DNA of 51,129 bases from JBCCMA01 sp045107005 (GCA_045107005.1 JBGCFP010000057.1:1-51129); one strand, 5' to 3'. Shown: positions 31,834-41,264, numbered from the stretch's first letter. The notes: generated from the letters alone by a model not told the origin. Program-made: numbers and translations.

Positions 31834-34041
31834 ATGATGAATCACACTGGTAGCGAGCGGCCAACACCGCGTCAACCCACTGGTTTGCTTCTGCAAAACT
31901 CGATCAGGCGCTTCTTGCTCAAGCGCAGCATTGAAGTGGCCAGCGCCGCGTCTCTCGTGGCACTGACGAGCTTTTCGCAATCTTACGCCTTGACCGTGGG
32001 CGAGCTCAACGTGAGCAGCGCCTTGGGTCAGCCGCTGCGCGCGACGCTGAACGTAACCACCGCCCCCGGCGAGTATTTTGGACAACGTTGCGTACGCCTC
32101 ACCAGTCCCGATGCCGGCATGCCCGGGATAGACGGCCTGTCACTGACCGTTACCACCACTCTCAATCGATCCGTATTGCAGCTCAGCGGTCGGACCCCCA
32201 TGCGCGAGCCCATGAGCGAAATCGTCGTCAAGATCGACTGCGCCGGCACACCTCAACTGACCCGATCGTTTCTGGTGATGCTTGATCCACCGACGGCCAG
32301 CGCCACTTACGTGCCACCGTTACCGGCAACACGCCCAGCTCGCGCTTCGATCACCGCCCCGGTACCGTCCGCGGCACGTCGTGCGACGCCGCGCGCAGCC
32401 GCTGCCAGATCCAATCGACCCATTGATGCCGGCAGTCGCTACGTTGTGCGGCCCGGTGACATCCTGTCAGTGATCGCTGAGCGCGTGGCAGGTCGCCCTG
32501 AATACTCGGTGTGGCCAATCGCGCAGCGCATCTTTGAAACCAATCCCGCCGCGTTTGACGGTAGCGATCCCAACACTTTGCGTGTCGGGGCCGAGATCAC
32601 TATTCCAAGGCTGACCGGCCGTCTGGCCGTGGACAATTCGCCAAACCAGACTCGCGCCGTGGTCAGCAATGCGACGCCAGCGTTGCCACGCGAAGCGATC
32701 GTTGCCGCCGCCAAAGAAGCGCTACTGCGCAACGAACAAGCGCTCGCGCCCGCCCGCCCTGAACCGGTCGCCGTGCGCGAACCGGTGGTGCGCAAAATGC
32801 GCTACGCGCGCACTCTGTCGGGACTGTCGATGGATCGCCTGCGCCAACGTCGCAGTGGCGAGATCATGGTCGCGCCGACGGCGGTTGCCAACACCTCGGA
32901 CGCAACGCCAGCGGTGGTCGCGGCCGCGCCTGCCCCGCGTGTCGAACAATCCGTGGTGCGGCAAGCCGCGCCTGTCGTGCAACCACGCGTGCAGGTTATT
33001 ACGCGCCCTCGCCACTGGGTGTTTAGCGCGCTCTGGGCAGCAGCCGGACTGCTGGCTGGCGGTCTGTTGACAATGTTCAGCATGCGCGCCTGGCTGTCGC
33101 GCCAACGTTCCGAGCAGGAAGACGAGCTGGCGCGCGCGAAACGCCATCAGGCGAGACTCGACGAGTCGCGCAAGACACGTACCGATGACAAACCACCGTC
33201 CATCGTCGTGCATGAAGAATTGCCGCGCGTCGATATTGGTGGTGCGGGCGTCGTCGGCGGTCGCATCGAAACCGTTGGCAGCATGCAAGAAGTGCTCGCC
33301 ACGCACGTAGCGATATCCGGCGACGACCCTGAGCCCGAGCCCACCGGTGATCTGGAAGAGGACAGCGACAGCACGACCGAGGCGGCGTCTCTGTCGGTCG
33401 ACTCGCTGGACCCTGCTGATGATCTCGATTTTGACGTCTTTGACGCGCCAAACGAGACGGATCTGGAAATGCTCGCGCAGGACTATGCACAGAGTAGCGG
33501 AGATGTCCGCAGTCTGGAGCCGGGCCTGAATATCAAACATCTTTCACCGGACACCGTTCTGGATATGGAAGAGACAATGGCGATGATGCTAACGCCGGAG
33601 CAACTCGGCGTCGCGAGCAAAGAGACACAAATCATGGAAGCGTCTCTCGACCTTGAACTACCCGAGGCACATCCTGACGACACTGAACTGGCCTTGCGCG
33701 AACTCGAGCGCCAGGTGACGGTTGATCTTGACGAAGAGCTGACGCAAACGGCAATCAAACTCGACGCCGACCTGTTAAACGTGGACCACGCGTTGCTACC
33801 GGCGGACGTGGATCCAACTCAGGAAGCCGAAGCGCTTGATGTACTTGAACAAGACAGCAACGTCATCGACGACGACCCGACCAGCTCAATTCAGACGCGT
33901 GACACCGAAGATTTCTATCACCTGGAAGCGTCGAGCATTCGTCAAATCGGTGATCTGGCCTTCGAAAGCGAACTCGAAGAAGACGAATCGAAAATCCTGT
34001 CGTTCCGACGCCAGGACAAATCGGGCGGCGCGTCGTCCTGA
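31834..34041 (+). CDS. short FimV-like LysM membrane protein (second FimV paralogue)
   Basis: 735 residues from ATG 31834 (GGAG nine nt upstream; ATG 31825 directly abuts the GGAG and is less likely). A long N-region with an atypical leader (hydrophobic about 36-52, ASAASLVALTSFSQSYA) precedes a FimV-type N-terminal domain (LTVGELNVSSALGQPLRA to VMLDPP). A LysM domain (about 201-260, YVVRPGDILSVIAERV), a Pro/Ala-rich linker and one membrane segment (about 394-415) follow. The acidic cytoplasmic tail of about 320 residues lacks the canonical FimV C-terminal motif. It is probably a second cell-pole or envelope scaffold. It resembles fimV in layout but is too diverged to be a recent duplicate. 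Confidence 0.8.
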   Translation: MMNHTGSERPTPRQPTGLLLQNSIRRFLLKRSIEVASAASLVALTSFSQSYALTVGELNVSSALGQPLRATLNVTTAPGEYFGQRCVRLTSPDAGMPGIDGLSLTVTTTLNRSVLQLSGRTPMREPMSEIVVKIDCAGTPQLTRSFLVMLDPPTASATYVPPLPATRPARASITAPVPSAARRATPRAAAARSNRPIDAGSRYVVRPGDILSVIAERVAGRPEYSVWPIAQRIFETNPAAFDGSDPNTLRVGAEITIPRLTGRLAVDNSPNQTRAVVSNATPALPREAIVAAAKEALLRNEQALAPARPEPVAVREPVVRKMRYARTLSGLSMDRLRQRRSGEIMVAPTAVANTSDATPAVVAAAPAPRVEQSVVRQAAPVVQPRVQVITRPRHWVFSALWAAAGLLAGGLLTMFSMRAWLSRQRSEQEDELARAKRHQARLDESRKTRTDDKPPSIVVHEELPRVDIGGAGVVGGRIETVGSMQEVLATHVAISGDDPEPEPTGDLEEDSDSTTEAASLSVDSLDPADDLDFDVFDAPNETDLEMLAQDYAQSSGDVRSLEPGLNIKHLSPDTVLDMEETMAMMLTPEQLGVASKETQIMEASLDLELPEAHPDDTELALRELERQVTVDLDEELTQTAIKLDADLLNVDHALLPADVDPTQEAEALDVLEQDSNVIDDDPTSSIQTRDTEDFYHLEASSIRQIGDLAFESELEEDESKILSFRRQDKSGGASS

Positions 34042-34078
34042 GCTGACGGCGGTCGGCCCGCAGTCGCCCGACTCGACG

Positions 34079-36331
34079 TTAGTCCGGCGTTCCCGCCAGG
34101 CGATCCACTTTGCGCCACCCTCGTGGTAGGAGTGCCCCGCGGCGCCCGCGGCCACCGACGTATTTTTCCCGGTCTTTGGGCTTTAACGTCATCGTGCGTT
34201 CGCCGCACACGATGCGCAGCGGTTCATTCGGGGCCAGTGCCACCACGCCGGCCATCCACTCTTCGCCAGCAGCGGCGCGCTTGGTGGGAATCGCCAGAAT
34301 TTTATTGCCCTTCCCGCGTGTCATTACCGGCAGTTCGTCCAGATCGAAGATCAACAAACGTCCTTCGTTGCTCGCGGCGGCAACCATGATTCCGGCACAC
34401 TGCGGCACCCGCGATGGCGCCAGCGCCCGCGTGCCCTTGGGGACCGACAGCACGGCCTTCCCGGCACGGTTGCGCGACACCCAACTCTCGGAGGCACCGA
34501 CAAACCCGTAGCCCGACGTGCTGGCCACCAGCCACATACTCTCGTCAGCCCCAAGCGCTACGCCGGAGAACAGCGCACCGTCGGGTGGATTAAACCGCCC
34601 GGACAACGGCTCGCCTTGCCCGCGCGCTGAGGGCAGTGTGTGGGCAGGCAGCGTGTAGCTGCGACCCGTGCTGTCGAAAAACAGCGCAGGCTGATTGCTT
34701 CTGCCGCGTGCGGATGCCGCAAAAGAATCACCCGACTTGTAACTCAACGATTCGGGATCAATCTCGTGACCCTTCGCCGCACGGGCAAACCCGCGCGTGC
34801 TCAACACAACCGTCACCGGCTCGCTCGGCATCAGCTGCGTTTCGTCAATAGCTTGCGCCGCGTCGCGAGCCACCAACGCTGTGCGCCGCTCGTCGCCGTA
34901 TTTTTCTGCGTCCGCGAGCAGTTCATTGCGGATCAGGGTTTTCATGCGCGCTTTGGAGCCAAGCGTTTTGGCGATGCCGTCACGCTCTTTTTGCAGCTCG
35001 TCCTGTTCACCGCGGATTCGCATCTCTTCGAGCTTGGCGAGATTGCGCAGCTTGAGGTCGAGAACCGCCGTCGCCTGAATATCGGTGATGCCAAACCGGC
35101 TCATCAGCACCGGATGCGGCTCGTCTTCGTTACGAATAATGGCGATGACTTCGTCGATATTCAGAAACGCAATCATCAGGCCTTCGAGAATGTGCAGGCG
35201 CTTGTCCAGCCGCTCCAAATGGAACTGCAAACGCCGCCGCACGGTGTCCATGCGATACACCAGCCAGCTCTGCAATATTTCTTTCAGACTGTGAACACGA
35301 GGTCCGCCGTCAAGACTGATCAAATTCAAATTAACCCGCACGGTGCGCTCAAGATCTGTCGTGGCGAACAGGTGACCCATTAACTGTTCCGCGTCAACGC
35401 GATTGGAGCGCGGCACGATGACCAGTCGAATCGGGTTCTCGTGATCCGACTCATCTCGCAGGTCTTCGACCATCGGCAGTTTTTTCGCTCGAATCTGCTG
35501 CGCGATCTGTTCCAGCACTTTGCTCGGCGAGGTCTGAAAAGGGAGCGCGTCAACAATGATATCGCCGCCCTCTTTGCGAAACACACTGCGCATCCGCAAC
35601 GTGCCGTGACCGGTTTCGTAAATGCTGTCGAGATCTTCGGGCGGACTGATGATTTCAGCACCGGTTGGAAAATCAGGCCCGAGGATGTGTTCGCGCAGTT
35701 CGGCGATCGTTGAACGCGGCGATTCGAGCAACCGAATCGTCGCGCTAACCACTTCGCGCAGATTGTGCGGCGGTACATCGGTCGACATGCCCACGGCGAT
35801 GCCGGTGGCGCCGTTGAGCAGGACATTGGGCAGCCGCGCCGGCAAGCGCTCCGGCTCGTTGAGCGTGCCGTCAAAGTTTGGCTGCCAGTCAACGGTACCT
35901 TGCCCCAATTCCGAAAGCAGTGTGGCCGCATACGGTGACAACCGCGATTCGGTGTAACGCATGGCAGCGAACGACTTGGGGTCATCCGGCGAACCCCAGT
36001 TACCCTGGCCATCGACGATGGGATAGCGATAGGAAAATCCCTGCGCCATGTGCACCATCGCTTCATAGCAGGCGCTGTCGCCGTGTGGATGAAACTTGCC
36101 GATCACGTCTCCAACGGTTCGCGCCGACTTTTTGTGTTTGGACGCGGCTGACAAACCCAGTTCGCTCATCGCATACACGATGCGCCGCTGCACCGGCTTC
36201 AAACCATCACTGACGTGCGGAAGCGCGCGATCCAGAATGACGTACATCGAATAATCGAGATACGCTTTCTCGGTGTAGTCGCGCAGCGGTTGACGCTCCA
36301 CGCCCGCGAAATCCAGTTCCTGATTTTTCAT
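34079..36331 (-). CDS. parC: DNA topoisomerase IV subunit A
   Basis: Chromosome decatenation enzyme; 750 residues. Catalytic Y126 lies in AAMRYTESRLSPYA. The quinolone-determining region HPHGDSACYEAM has S86 and E90, the sensitive-type residues. The C-terminal beta-pinwheel repeats end near GRRGALLPRGWRKVD. ATG overlaps the parE stop (ATGA). Converges with the FimV-like gene. Confidence 0.97.
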   Translation of the reverse strand: MKNQELDFAGVERQPLRDYTEKAYLDYSMYVILDRALPHVSDGLKPVQRRIVYAMSELGLSAASKHKKSARTVGDVIGKFHPHGDSACYEAMVHMAQGFSYRYPIVDGQGNWGSPDDPKSFAAMRYTESRLSPYAATLLSELGQGTVDWQPNFDGTLNEPERLPARLPNVLLNGATGIAVGMSTDVPPHNLREVVSATIRLLESPRSTIAELREHILGPDFPTGAEIISPPEDLDSIYETGHGTLRMRSVFRKEGGDIIVDALPFQTSPSKVLEQIAQQIRAKKLPMVEDLRDESDHENPIRLVIVPRSNRVDAEQLMGHLFATTDLERTVRVNLNLISLDGGPRVHSLKEILQSWLVYRMDTVRRRLQFHLERLDKRLHILEGLMIAFLNIDEVIAIIRNEDEPHPVLMSRFGITDIQATAVLDLKLRNLAKLEEMRIRGEQDELQKERDGIAKTLGSKARMKTLIRNELLADAEKYGDERRTALVARDAAQAIDETQLMPSEPVTVVLSTRGFARAAKGHEIDPESLSYKSGDSFAASARGRSNQPALFFDSTGRSYTLPAHTLPSARGQGEPLSGRFNPPDGALFSGVALGADESMWLVASTSGYGFVGASESWVSRNRAGKAVLSVPKGTRALAPSRVPQCAGIMVAAASNEGRLLIFDLDELPVMTRGKGNKILAIPTKRAAAGEEWMAGVVALAPNEPLRIVCGERTMTLKPKDREKYVGGRGRRGALLPRGWRKVDRLAGTPD

Positions 36332-38214
36332 AGATCGGCCAAATTACCTTTGCTTTGCAGCCACTTCTTGCGATCGCCCGCCCGCTTCTTTGCGAGCAAC
36401 ATATCGAGCATCTGCTCCGTCTTGTCCTTCGCATCCACCGTGAGCTGGACCAAACGCCGCGTGTCCGCCGCCATCGTCGTGACACGCAGTTGCGCCGGGT
36501 TCATTTCGCCCAGCCCCTTAAACCGCGTCACGCTGACTTTGCCCTTGAGTTTATCCGTGGCAATACGATCGAGAATCATGTCGCGCTCGGCACTGTCGAG
36601 CGCGTAGAAAACCTGCTTGCCAACGTCTACGCGAAAAAGCGGCGGCATGGCGACATACACATACCCATTGGTGACCAACCCCCGAAAGTGGCGGACAAAC
36701 AACGCGCACAGCAATGTCGCAATATGCAGCCCGTCGGAGTCGGCGTCCGCAAGAATGCACACTTTGTGGTAGCGCAAGCCCGACAAATCTTCCGAGCCCG
36801 GTTCTACGCCCAGCGCAACGCTAATGTCGTGCACTTCGGCCGACGCCAGCACCTGCGCCGAATCCACTTCCCAGGTGTTCAGGATCTTTCCGCGCAGCGG
36901 CATGATGGCTTGCGTCTCGCGGTCGCGAGCCTGCTTGGCAGACCCGCCAGCCGAGTCCCCCTCGACCAAAAACAATTCACTGAGCTCAGGCGCCTGCGAG
37001 CTACAGTCCGCCAGTTTGCCCGGCAACGCGGGACCCGCCACCACGCGCTTGCGCACTACTTTCTTGGAAGCGCGAATGCGCAGCTGGGCCTTATTGATCG
37101 CCAACATGCCGATAGCTTCACCCGCTTCCGGGTGTTGATTGAGCCACACCGAGAACGCGTCCTTGACCACAGCGGAGACAAACCCGGCGCACTCGCGGGA
37201 CGTCAGCCGTTCTTTGGTTTGGCCAGCGAACTGAGGCTCGCGAATCTTCACTGACAACACCCACGCCATGCGGTCCCACACGTCGTCCGGCGCAATCCGC
37301 ACGCCGCGAGGCGTCAGCGAACGAAATTCGCAGAATTCGCGCAGCGCTTCAGTCAGGCCGCTGCGCAAGCCGTTAACGTGCGTGCCGCCCTGAGAAGTGG
37401 GAATAAGATTGACGTAGCTTTCATTCACCGAATCGCCCACATCGGTTAACCAGGCCGTCGCCCACTCCACCGTTTCCTGCGCGCCGCTCATGCTGCCGTC
37501 AAACAAAGGCTCGGGAATGGACGTCACCTCGGCCAGCGCCTCGGTCAGGTAGTCGGCAAGACCACCTGCGTAGTGCCAGCTGATTTTCTCCCCGGTTTTT
37601 TCATCGTGGAAATTGACCGTCAGCTCGGGACACAGCACCGCCTTTGCCTTGAGCAAGTGCTTGAGCCGCGGCAACGCAAACTTGCCGCTGTCAAAGTAGC
37701 TTGGATCGGGCCAGAAGCGAATGGTGGTGCCGGTATTTGCCTTGCCCACTTTCCCCACCGCTTTGAGCGCGCTGGTCTTCTTCCCACCCTTGAACGCCAT
37801 GGCGTACTCGCTGCCGCCGCGACGTACCGTTACGTCGAGCTGTCGCGACAGTGCGTTGACCACGGACACCCCGACGCCGTTCAAGCCGCCGGAATATTCG
37901 TAGTTCTTGCCCGAAAACTTCCCCCCAGCGTGAAGCTGCGTAAGGATCAACTCGACGCCAGGCAACTTTTGCTTTGGGTGTTTATCAACGGGCATCCCGC
38001 GTCCGTCATCGCGCACTTCAAGCGAGCCGTCTTTGAACACCGTCACGTCGATGCGTTTGCAGTGGCCGCTGAGTGCTTCATCGACGCTGTTGTCGATGAC
38101 TTCCTGTGCCAGGTGGTTGGGGCGCGTCGTATCGGTATACATGCCGGGTCGCCGGCGAACCGGGTCGAGCCCGGTGAGAACTTCGATATCAGACGCGTCG
38201 TAGGATCGACTCAT
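36328..38214 (-). CDS. parE: DNA topoisomerase IV subunit B
   Basis: ATPase subunit; 628 residues from ATG 38214 (a start seven codons upstream is possible). GHKL motifs: EVIDNSVDEA, DDGRGMPVD and GGLNGVGVSVVNAL. The TOPRIM residues are in LVEGDSAGGSA and LADADSDGLHI. Translationally coupled to parC. Confidence 0.97.
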   Translation of the reverse strand: MSRSYDASDIEVLTGLDPVRRRPGMYTDTTRPNHLAQEVIDNSVDEALSGHCKRIDVTVFKDGSLEVRDDGRGMPVDKHPKQKLPGVELILTQLHAGGKFSGKNYEYSGGLNGVGVSVVNALSRQLDVTVRRGGSEYAMAFKGGKKTSALKAVGKVGKANTGTTIRFWPDPSYFDSGKFALPRLKHLLKAKAVLCPELTVNFHDEKTGEKISWHYAGGLADYLTEALAEVTSIPEPLFDGSMSGAQETVEWATAWLTDVGDSVNESYVNLIPTSQGGTHVNGLRSGLTEALREFCEFRSLTPRGVRIAPDDVWDRMAWVLSVKIREPQFAGQTKERLTSRECAGFVSAVVKDAFSVWLNQHPEAGEAIGMLAINKAQLRIRASKKVVRKRVVAGPALPGKLADCSSQAPELSELFLVEGDSAGGSAKQARDRETQAIMPLRGKILNTWEVDSAQVLASAEVHDISVALGVEPGSEDLSGLRYHKVCILADADSDGLHIATLLCALFVRHFRGLVTNGYVYVAMPPLFRVDVGKQVFYALDSAERDMILDRIATDKLKGKVSVTRFKGLGEMNPAQLRVTTMAADTRRLVQLTVDAKDKTEQMLDMLLAKKRAGDRKKWLQSKGNLADL

Positions 38215-38248
38215 GGAAACCAGACCATCGTGCAATTAGGACCGCGCG

Positions 38249-38277
38249 AGTGTAGCGCGGCCGATGCACGATTTCGA
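38249..38277 (-). promoter_or_regulatory. possible parE promoter
   Basis: TCGAAA (38277-38272) and TACACT (38254-38249) on the minus strand with 17 bp between, 35 nt before parE and just after the DUF3501 gene. Confidence 0.35.
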
Positions 38278-38290
38278 GATGCGAATCCGG

Positions 38291-38887
38291 TCAGGCCAGG
38301 TCTTCGCGCAACGAATCGCGCAGTGCATCGCCGACAGGGCTCACCGTGCTGGTGTAATTGGGGTGATCGATACCCGCATCGATGGCCGCGCCGTCTTTGA
38401 CCGCCTGGCATTGCTGTGCGTCAAGTTGAAAACGCAGAAAGTGCACCGCTGAGGTTTTGTCCTCGGTGGATCGATCCATGTCTTCATCAGCGATTGCGTA
38501 AATCGGGTCGGTATTGCCGACGCGCAACCAGACCTTGTCTTCAATACCCACCAGTCGCGTCAGTTGTACGCGGCGCTCGTCGACGTCCATGTACTGCAAC
38601 ATCATGGTTGCTTTAAAATTGTCACCGTCCGGAATGAGCGGATTGTAAGCAGCCAGCTCTTCGGCAATGCCCTCTGGATCAAAAATCTTTTCGGCGCGCA
38701 GCATTTCCTGCACCTGATAGTGCATCGTCAATCGGCTTTCGAAGTACAAGTGCACGTGCTCACCGATATCAAGTCGGCGGCGTTTTTTCTCGGCAATCAA
38801 GCGCTGGCGGAATTCCGGCCGCTGCTTGTGATAATCCTCTAACGACAACAAATCCGAATTCGACAGTTTTGCAGCGATGTTGCTCAT
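38291..38887 (-). CDS. DUF3501 family protein
   Basis: 198-residue cytoplasmic protein of unknown function, beginning MSNIAAKLSNSDLLSLEDY and containing ESRLTMHYQVQEMLRAEKIF. Families of this type sit next to CCG-domain Fe-S oxidoreductases and rubrerythrin, as here. The ATG overlaps the upstream stop (ATGA), so it is made together with the Fe-S protein. No enzymatic motif is recognisable to me. Confidence 0.8.
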   Translation of the reverse strand: MSNIAAKLSNSDLLSLEDYHKQRPEFRQRLIAEKKRRRLDIGEHVHLYFESRLTMHYQVQEMLRAEKIFDPEGIAEELAAYNPLIPDGDNFKATMMLQYMDVDERRVQLTRLVGIEDKVWLRVGNTDPIYAIADEDMDRSTEDKTSAVHFLRFQLDAQQCQAVKDGAAIDAGIDHPNYTSTVSPVGDALRDSLREDLA

Positions 38888-40239
38888 GAGCCCTCCAATC
38901 CGTAAGCCATACGCAGTAGCGTCAATGGGTGAGTGGGAGACGAATCGTCCGCTTTTACTGACTGGATCTGGTGCCCCGCCATCGGACAGTCGCTCGCGTA
39001 ATAGTCCGGTGCGGCCTTGTTGACTCGGGTGACCACCGGCCGGCAAATCTTCTTGGCCGCTTCGCGAAACCGCGATTTCACGCCGTAGGTGCCATCGTGG
39101 CCCGAGCACCGCTCGATCACCTCGACGTTTGTATCCGGAATCAAATTCAGCATTTCTCGCGTTTTCAAACCAATGTTCTGCACCCGCAGGTGACAGGCCG
39201 CGTGGTAAGCCACTTTACCCAGCGGGCGTGAAAACTCCGTGTTGAGTAAGCCATCCGCCTTGCGGGCAATCAAATACTCGAACGGATCAAAAATCGCTCG
39301 CCGCACGGCCTGGACTTTCGCGTCATCGGGAAACATGAGCGGCAACTCCTGCTTGAACATCAGCACGCAAGACGGGATTGGCGCCACGATGTCGAAACCG
39401 CGTTCTACAAACCCGTGCAGCTCATCGATATTGACCTTGCGATGCGCGTCAACACCCTCGAGATCGCCAAGCTCAAGCTTCGGCATGCCGCAGCACTTCT
39501 CACGCGTCGTGAGCGTCACTTCGATCTGGTTGTGCTCAAAAATACGCACCAGATCCTGCCCAATCTCCGGCTCATTTCGATTGCCGTAGCAGGTGGCAAA
39601 CAACACCACTTTGCCCGTCGTCTGTTCGGTCGGCCTGGGCGTCACCGACGGCGCGCGGTGCGTGCGCATTCGTTTGCGCAATGTCTTGGAATGATAGGTC
39701 GGGATGGGCGCGTCCGGCGCAACGCCCAGCGTCTTGTCCAGCAGTTTACGTCCAACCTGCGTGCCGTTGACCGCGTTGACGGCCTGGGCCACCACCGGGA
39801 TGCCCGCAAGGCTGCCCACTTTATCGGTGGCCGACAAAATCTGATCGGCTTTGCTGGCACCCTGTTTCTGAAACTTCTGCGCCTTGGCGCGCAGCATCAG
39901 GTGGGGAAAATCTACGTTCCACTCGTGCGGCGGCACGTATGGGCACTTCGACATGTAGCACATGTCGCACAAAAAACAGTGATCGACCACATCCCAGTAG
40001 ACGGGCTTGGGGACGCCATCGACTTCCATGGTTTCCGACTCGTCGACGGCGTCGAACAACGTTGGAAACGAATTGCACAGGCTGAAGCAGCGGCGACAGC
40101 CATGGCAGATGTCGAACACCCGCTCCATTTCGTCAAAGAGCTTCGTTTCGTCGTAGAAATCGGGGCTTTTCCAGTCGATGGGATGGCGCGTCGGCGCATC
40201 CAGACTGCCTTCACGAGGGGGCGTTTTGGTCGGCGGCAT
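38884..40239 (-). CDS. Fe-S oxidoreductase with two 4Fe-4S motifs and CCG domains
   Basis: 451 residues. An N-terminal ferredoxin-like part has CHGCRRCFSLC and CFLCDMCYMSKCP, each fit for a [4Fe-4S] cluster. Two CCG-type regions follow (EKCCGMPKLELGD and AYHAACHLRVQNIGLK with ERCSGHDGTYG), as in heterodisulfide reductase subunit B, GlpC and lactate utilisation proteins. Its partner and substrate are unknown; the operon with rubrerythrin and DUF3501 suggests peroxide or redox defence. The start MPPTKTPP was chosen because the extra upstream 29 codons run through the terminator-like hairpin. Confidence 0.85.
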   Translation of the reverse strand: MPPTKTPPREGSLDAPTRHPIDWKSPDFYDETKLFDEMERVFDICHGCRRCFSLCNSFPTLFDAVDESETMEVDGVPKPVYWDVVDHCFLCDMCYMSKCPYVPPHEWNVDFPHLMLRAKAQKFQKQGASKADQILSATDKVGSLAGIPVVAQAVNAVNGTQVGRKLLDKTLGVAPDAPIPTYHSKTLRKRMRTHRAPSVTPRPTEQTTGKVVLFATCYGNRNEPEIGQDLVRIFEHNQIEVTLTTREKCCGMPKLELGDLEGVDAHRKVNIDELHGFVERGFDIVAPIPSCVLMFKQELPLMFPDDAKVQAVRRAIFDPFEYLIARKADGLLNTEFSRPLGKVAYHAACHLRVQNIGLKTREMLNLIPDTNVEVIERCSGHDGTYGVKSRFREAAKKICRPVVTRVNKAAPDYYASDCPMAGHQIQSVKADDSSPTHPLTLLRMAYGLEGS

Positions 40240-40291
40240 AGTTTGGGCCTGGTCCAGTGGCGCGACGATGGCCGCGCCGATAAGGCAATGG

Positions 40292-40323
40292 AAAACGGGC
40301 CCGGGTTTGACGCCACGGGCCCG
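40292..40323 (-). terminator. terminator-like hairpin after rubrerythrin
   Basis: CGGGCCCG (40316-40323) and CGGGCCCG (40296-40303), self-complementary, form an 8-bp stem with a 12-nt loop followed on the minus strand by TTTT. It stands between the rubrerythrin stop and the Fe-S oxidoreductase start, so it could lower downstream expression. Confidence 0.5.
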
Positions 40324-40337
40324 CATGTAGCATGAGT

Positions 40338-40375
40338 GAGCCGGTCTGTGAGATCAGCGATCTCACGAGCCGGTC
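40338..40375. repeat. dyad flanked by 9-bp direct repeats
   Basis: GAGCCGGTC occurs at 40338-40346 and 40367-40375. Between them is a perfect 8-bp inverted repeat GTGAGATC (40348-40355) / GATCTCAC (40359-40366) with a 3-nt loop. It lies immediately downstream of the rubrerythrin stop codon. Function unknown; it may stabilise the 3' end of the mRNA. Confidence 0.5.
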
Positions 40376-40386
40376 GCCTCAACGCA

Positions 40387-40806
40387 TCACGCGTTCAGCG
40401 TGTCGTAAGCTTTCTGGAAACGATTCGCGTGCGAACGTTCGGCCTTGGCCAACGTCTCGAACCAGTCCGCGATTTCGTCAAAACCTTCTTCACGCGCGAC
40501 TTTGGCGAAGCCCGGGTACATATCGGTGTACTCGTGCGTTTCGCCAGCAATGGCGGCTTGCAGGTTCACATCTGTCTGGCCGATTGGCAGACCGGTTGCC
40601 GGGTCGCCCACCTCTTCCAGATATTCGAGATGACCGTGGGCATGGCCCGTTTCGCCTTCCGCCGTCGAGCGAAACACAGCCGCGACGTCGTTGTAGCCCT
40701 CGACGTCCGCTTTGGCCGCGAAATACAGGTAGCGACGGTTTGCCTGCGATTCACCAGCGAATGCGTCTTTCAAATTACCTTCCGTTTTACTGCCTTTGAG
40801 CCCCAT
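40387..40806 (-). CDS. rubrerythrin-type diiron protein without rubredoxin domain
   Basis: 139 residues, the ferritin-like four-helix bundle only. The diiron ligands are visible: E19 (GESQANRRY), E52 and H55 (EGETGH), E89 and E92 (GETHEY), E123 and H126 (AERSH). The C-terminal rubredoxin domain of classical rubrerythrin is absent, so electrons must come from a separate donor; the Fe-S oxidoreductase downstream is a candidate. Rubrerythrins reduce hydrogen peroxide. ATG 40806 has GGAGG six nt upstream. Confidence 0.9.
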   Translation of the reverse strand: MGLKGSKTEGNLKDAFAGESQANRRYLYFAAKADVEGYNDVAAVFRSTAEGETGHAHGHLEYLEEVGDPATGLPIGQTDVNLQAAIAGETHEYTDMYPGFAKVAREEGFDEIADWFETLAKAERSHANRFQKAYDTLNA

Positions 40807-40885
40807 GGCAACCTCCGTGAACTTGTGATCAGTATTTGCTGTGCAGACTTCGTCCGCACCCATTAGAATAGGTCGTAGCTACCGC

Positions 40886-40913
40886 ATGTTAGCCTTGGTA
40901 AGCGTTAAGTCAA
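40886..40913 (-). promoter_or_regulatory. sigma70 promoter of rubrerythrin
   Basis: On the minus strand TTGACT (40913-40908) and TAACAT (40891-40886) are 16 bp apart; predicted start near 40879, giving a leader of about 70 nt. Confidence 0.5.
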
Positions 40914-41003
40914 GCGCGGCCCCTTGATCTGTGCCAATTGACGCCTATATAGGGCGTGTGTAACGTACTGCGCCCGTCCACGCCTGCAACAGGAAACTCA
41001 CTC

Positions 41004-41264
41004 GTGACGCCAAAAGCCGAAGCCAAAACGAAAACTCGCAAGACAGCGCCCGATTTTGAGGCATCACTCAAATCTCTGGAGCAAATCGTCGAGAAACTCG
41101 AAGGTTCCGAACTCTCGTTGGAGACGGCGGTGAAAGAGTGGGAAAAAGGCATCAAGCTTCGCGATAGCTGCGCGCACATTCTGCGCGACGCCGAGCAAAA
41201 AATTGAAATTCTGATGAAAAACAGCGGTGACGATCAGCTGGAGCCCTTTGACGATGAAGACTGA
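41004..41264 (+). CDS. xseB: exodeoxyribonuclease VII small subunit
   Basis: 86 residues, FEASLKSLEQIVEKLEGSELSLETAV being split over the family's conserved two-helix region, followed by WEKGIKLRDSC. It partners XseA (not in this window). GTG 41004 with AGGA about ten nt upstream is preferred over the upstream ATG at 40956. The 3' end overlaps folE2 by 11 bp. ispA and dxs, which usually follow xseB, are absent. Confidence 0.9.
   Translation: MTPKAEAKTKTRKTAPDFEASLKSLEQIVEKLEGSELSLETAVKEWEKGIKLRDSCAHILRDAEQKIEILMKNSGDDQLEPFDDED

Noticed and set aside
34042..34078. Terminator between the FimV-like gene and parC
   Set aside because: Only short imperfect GC repeats without a T-run on either strand.
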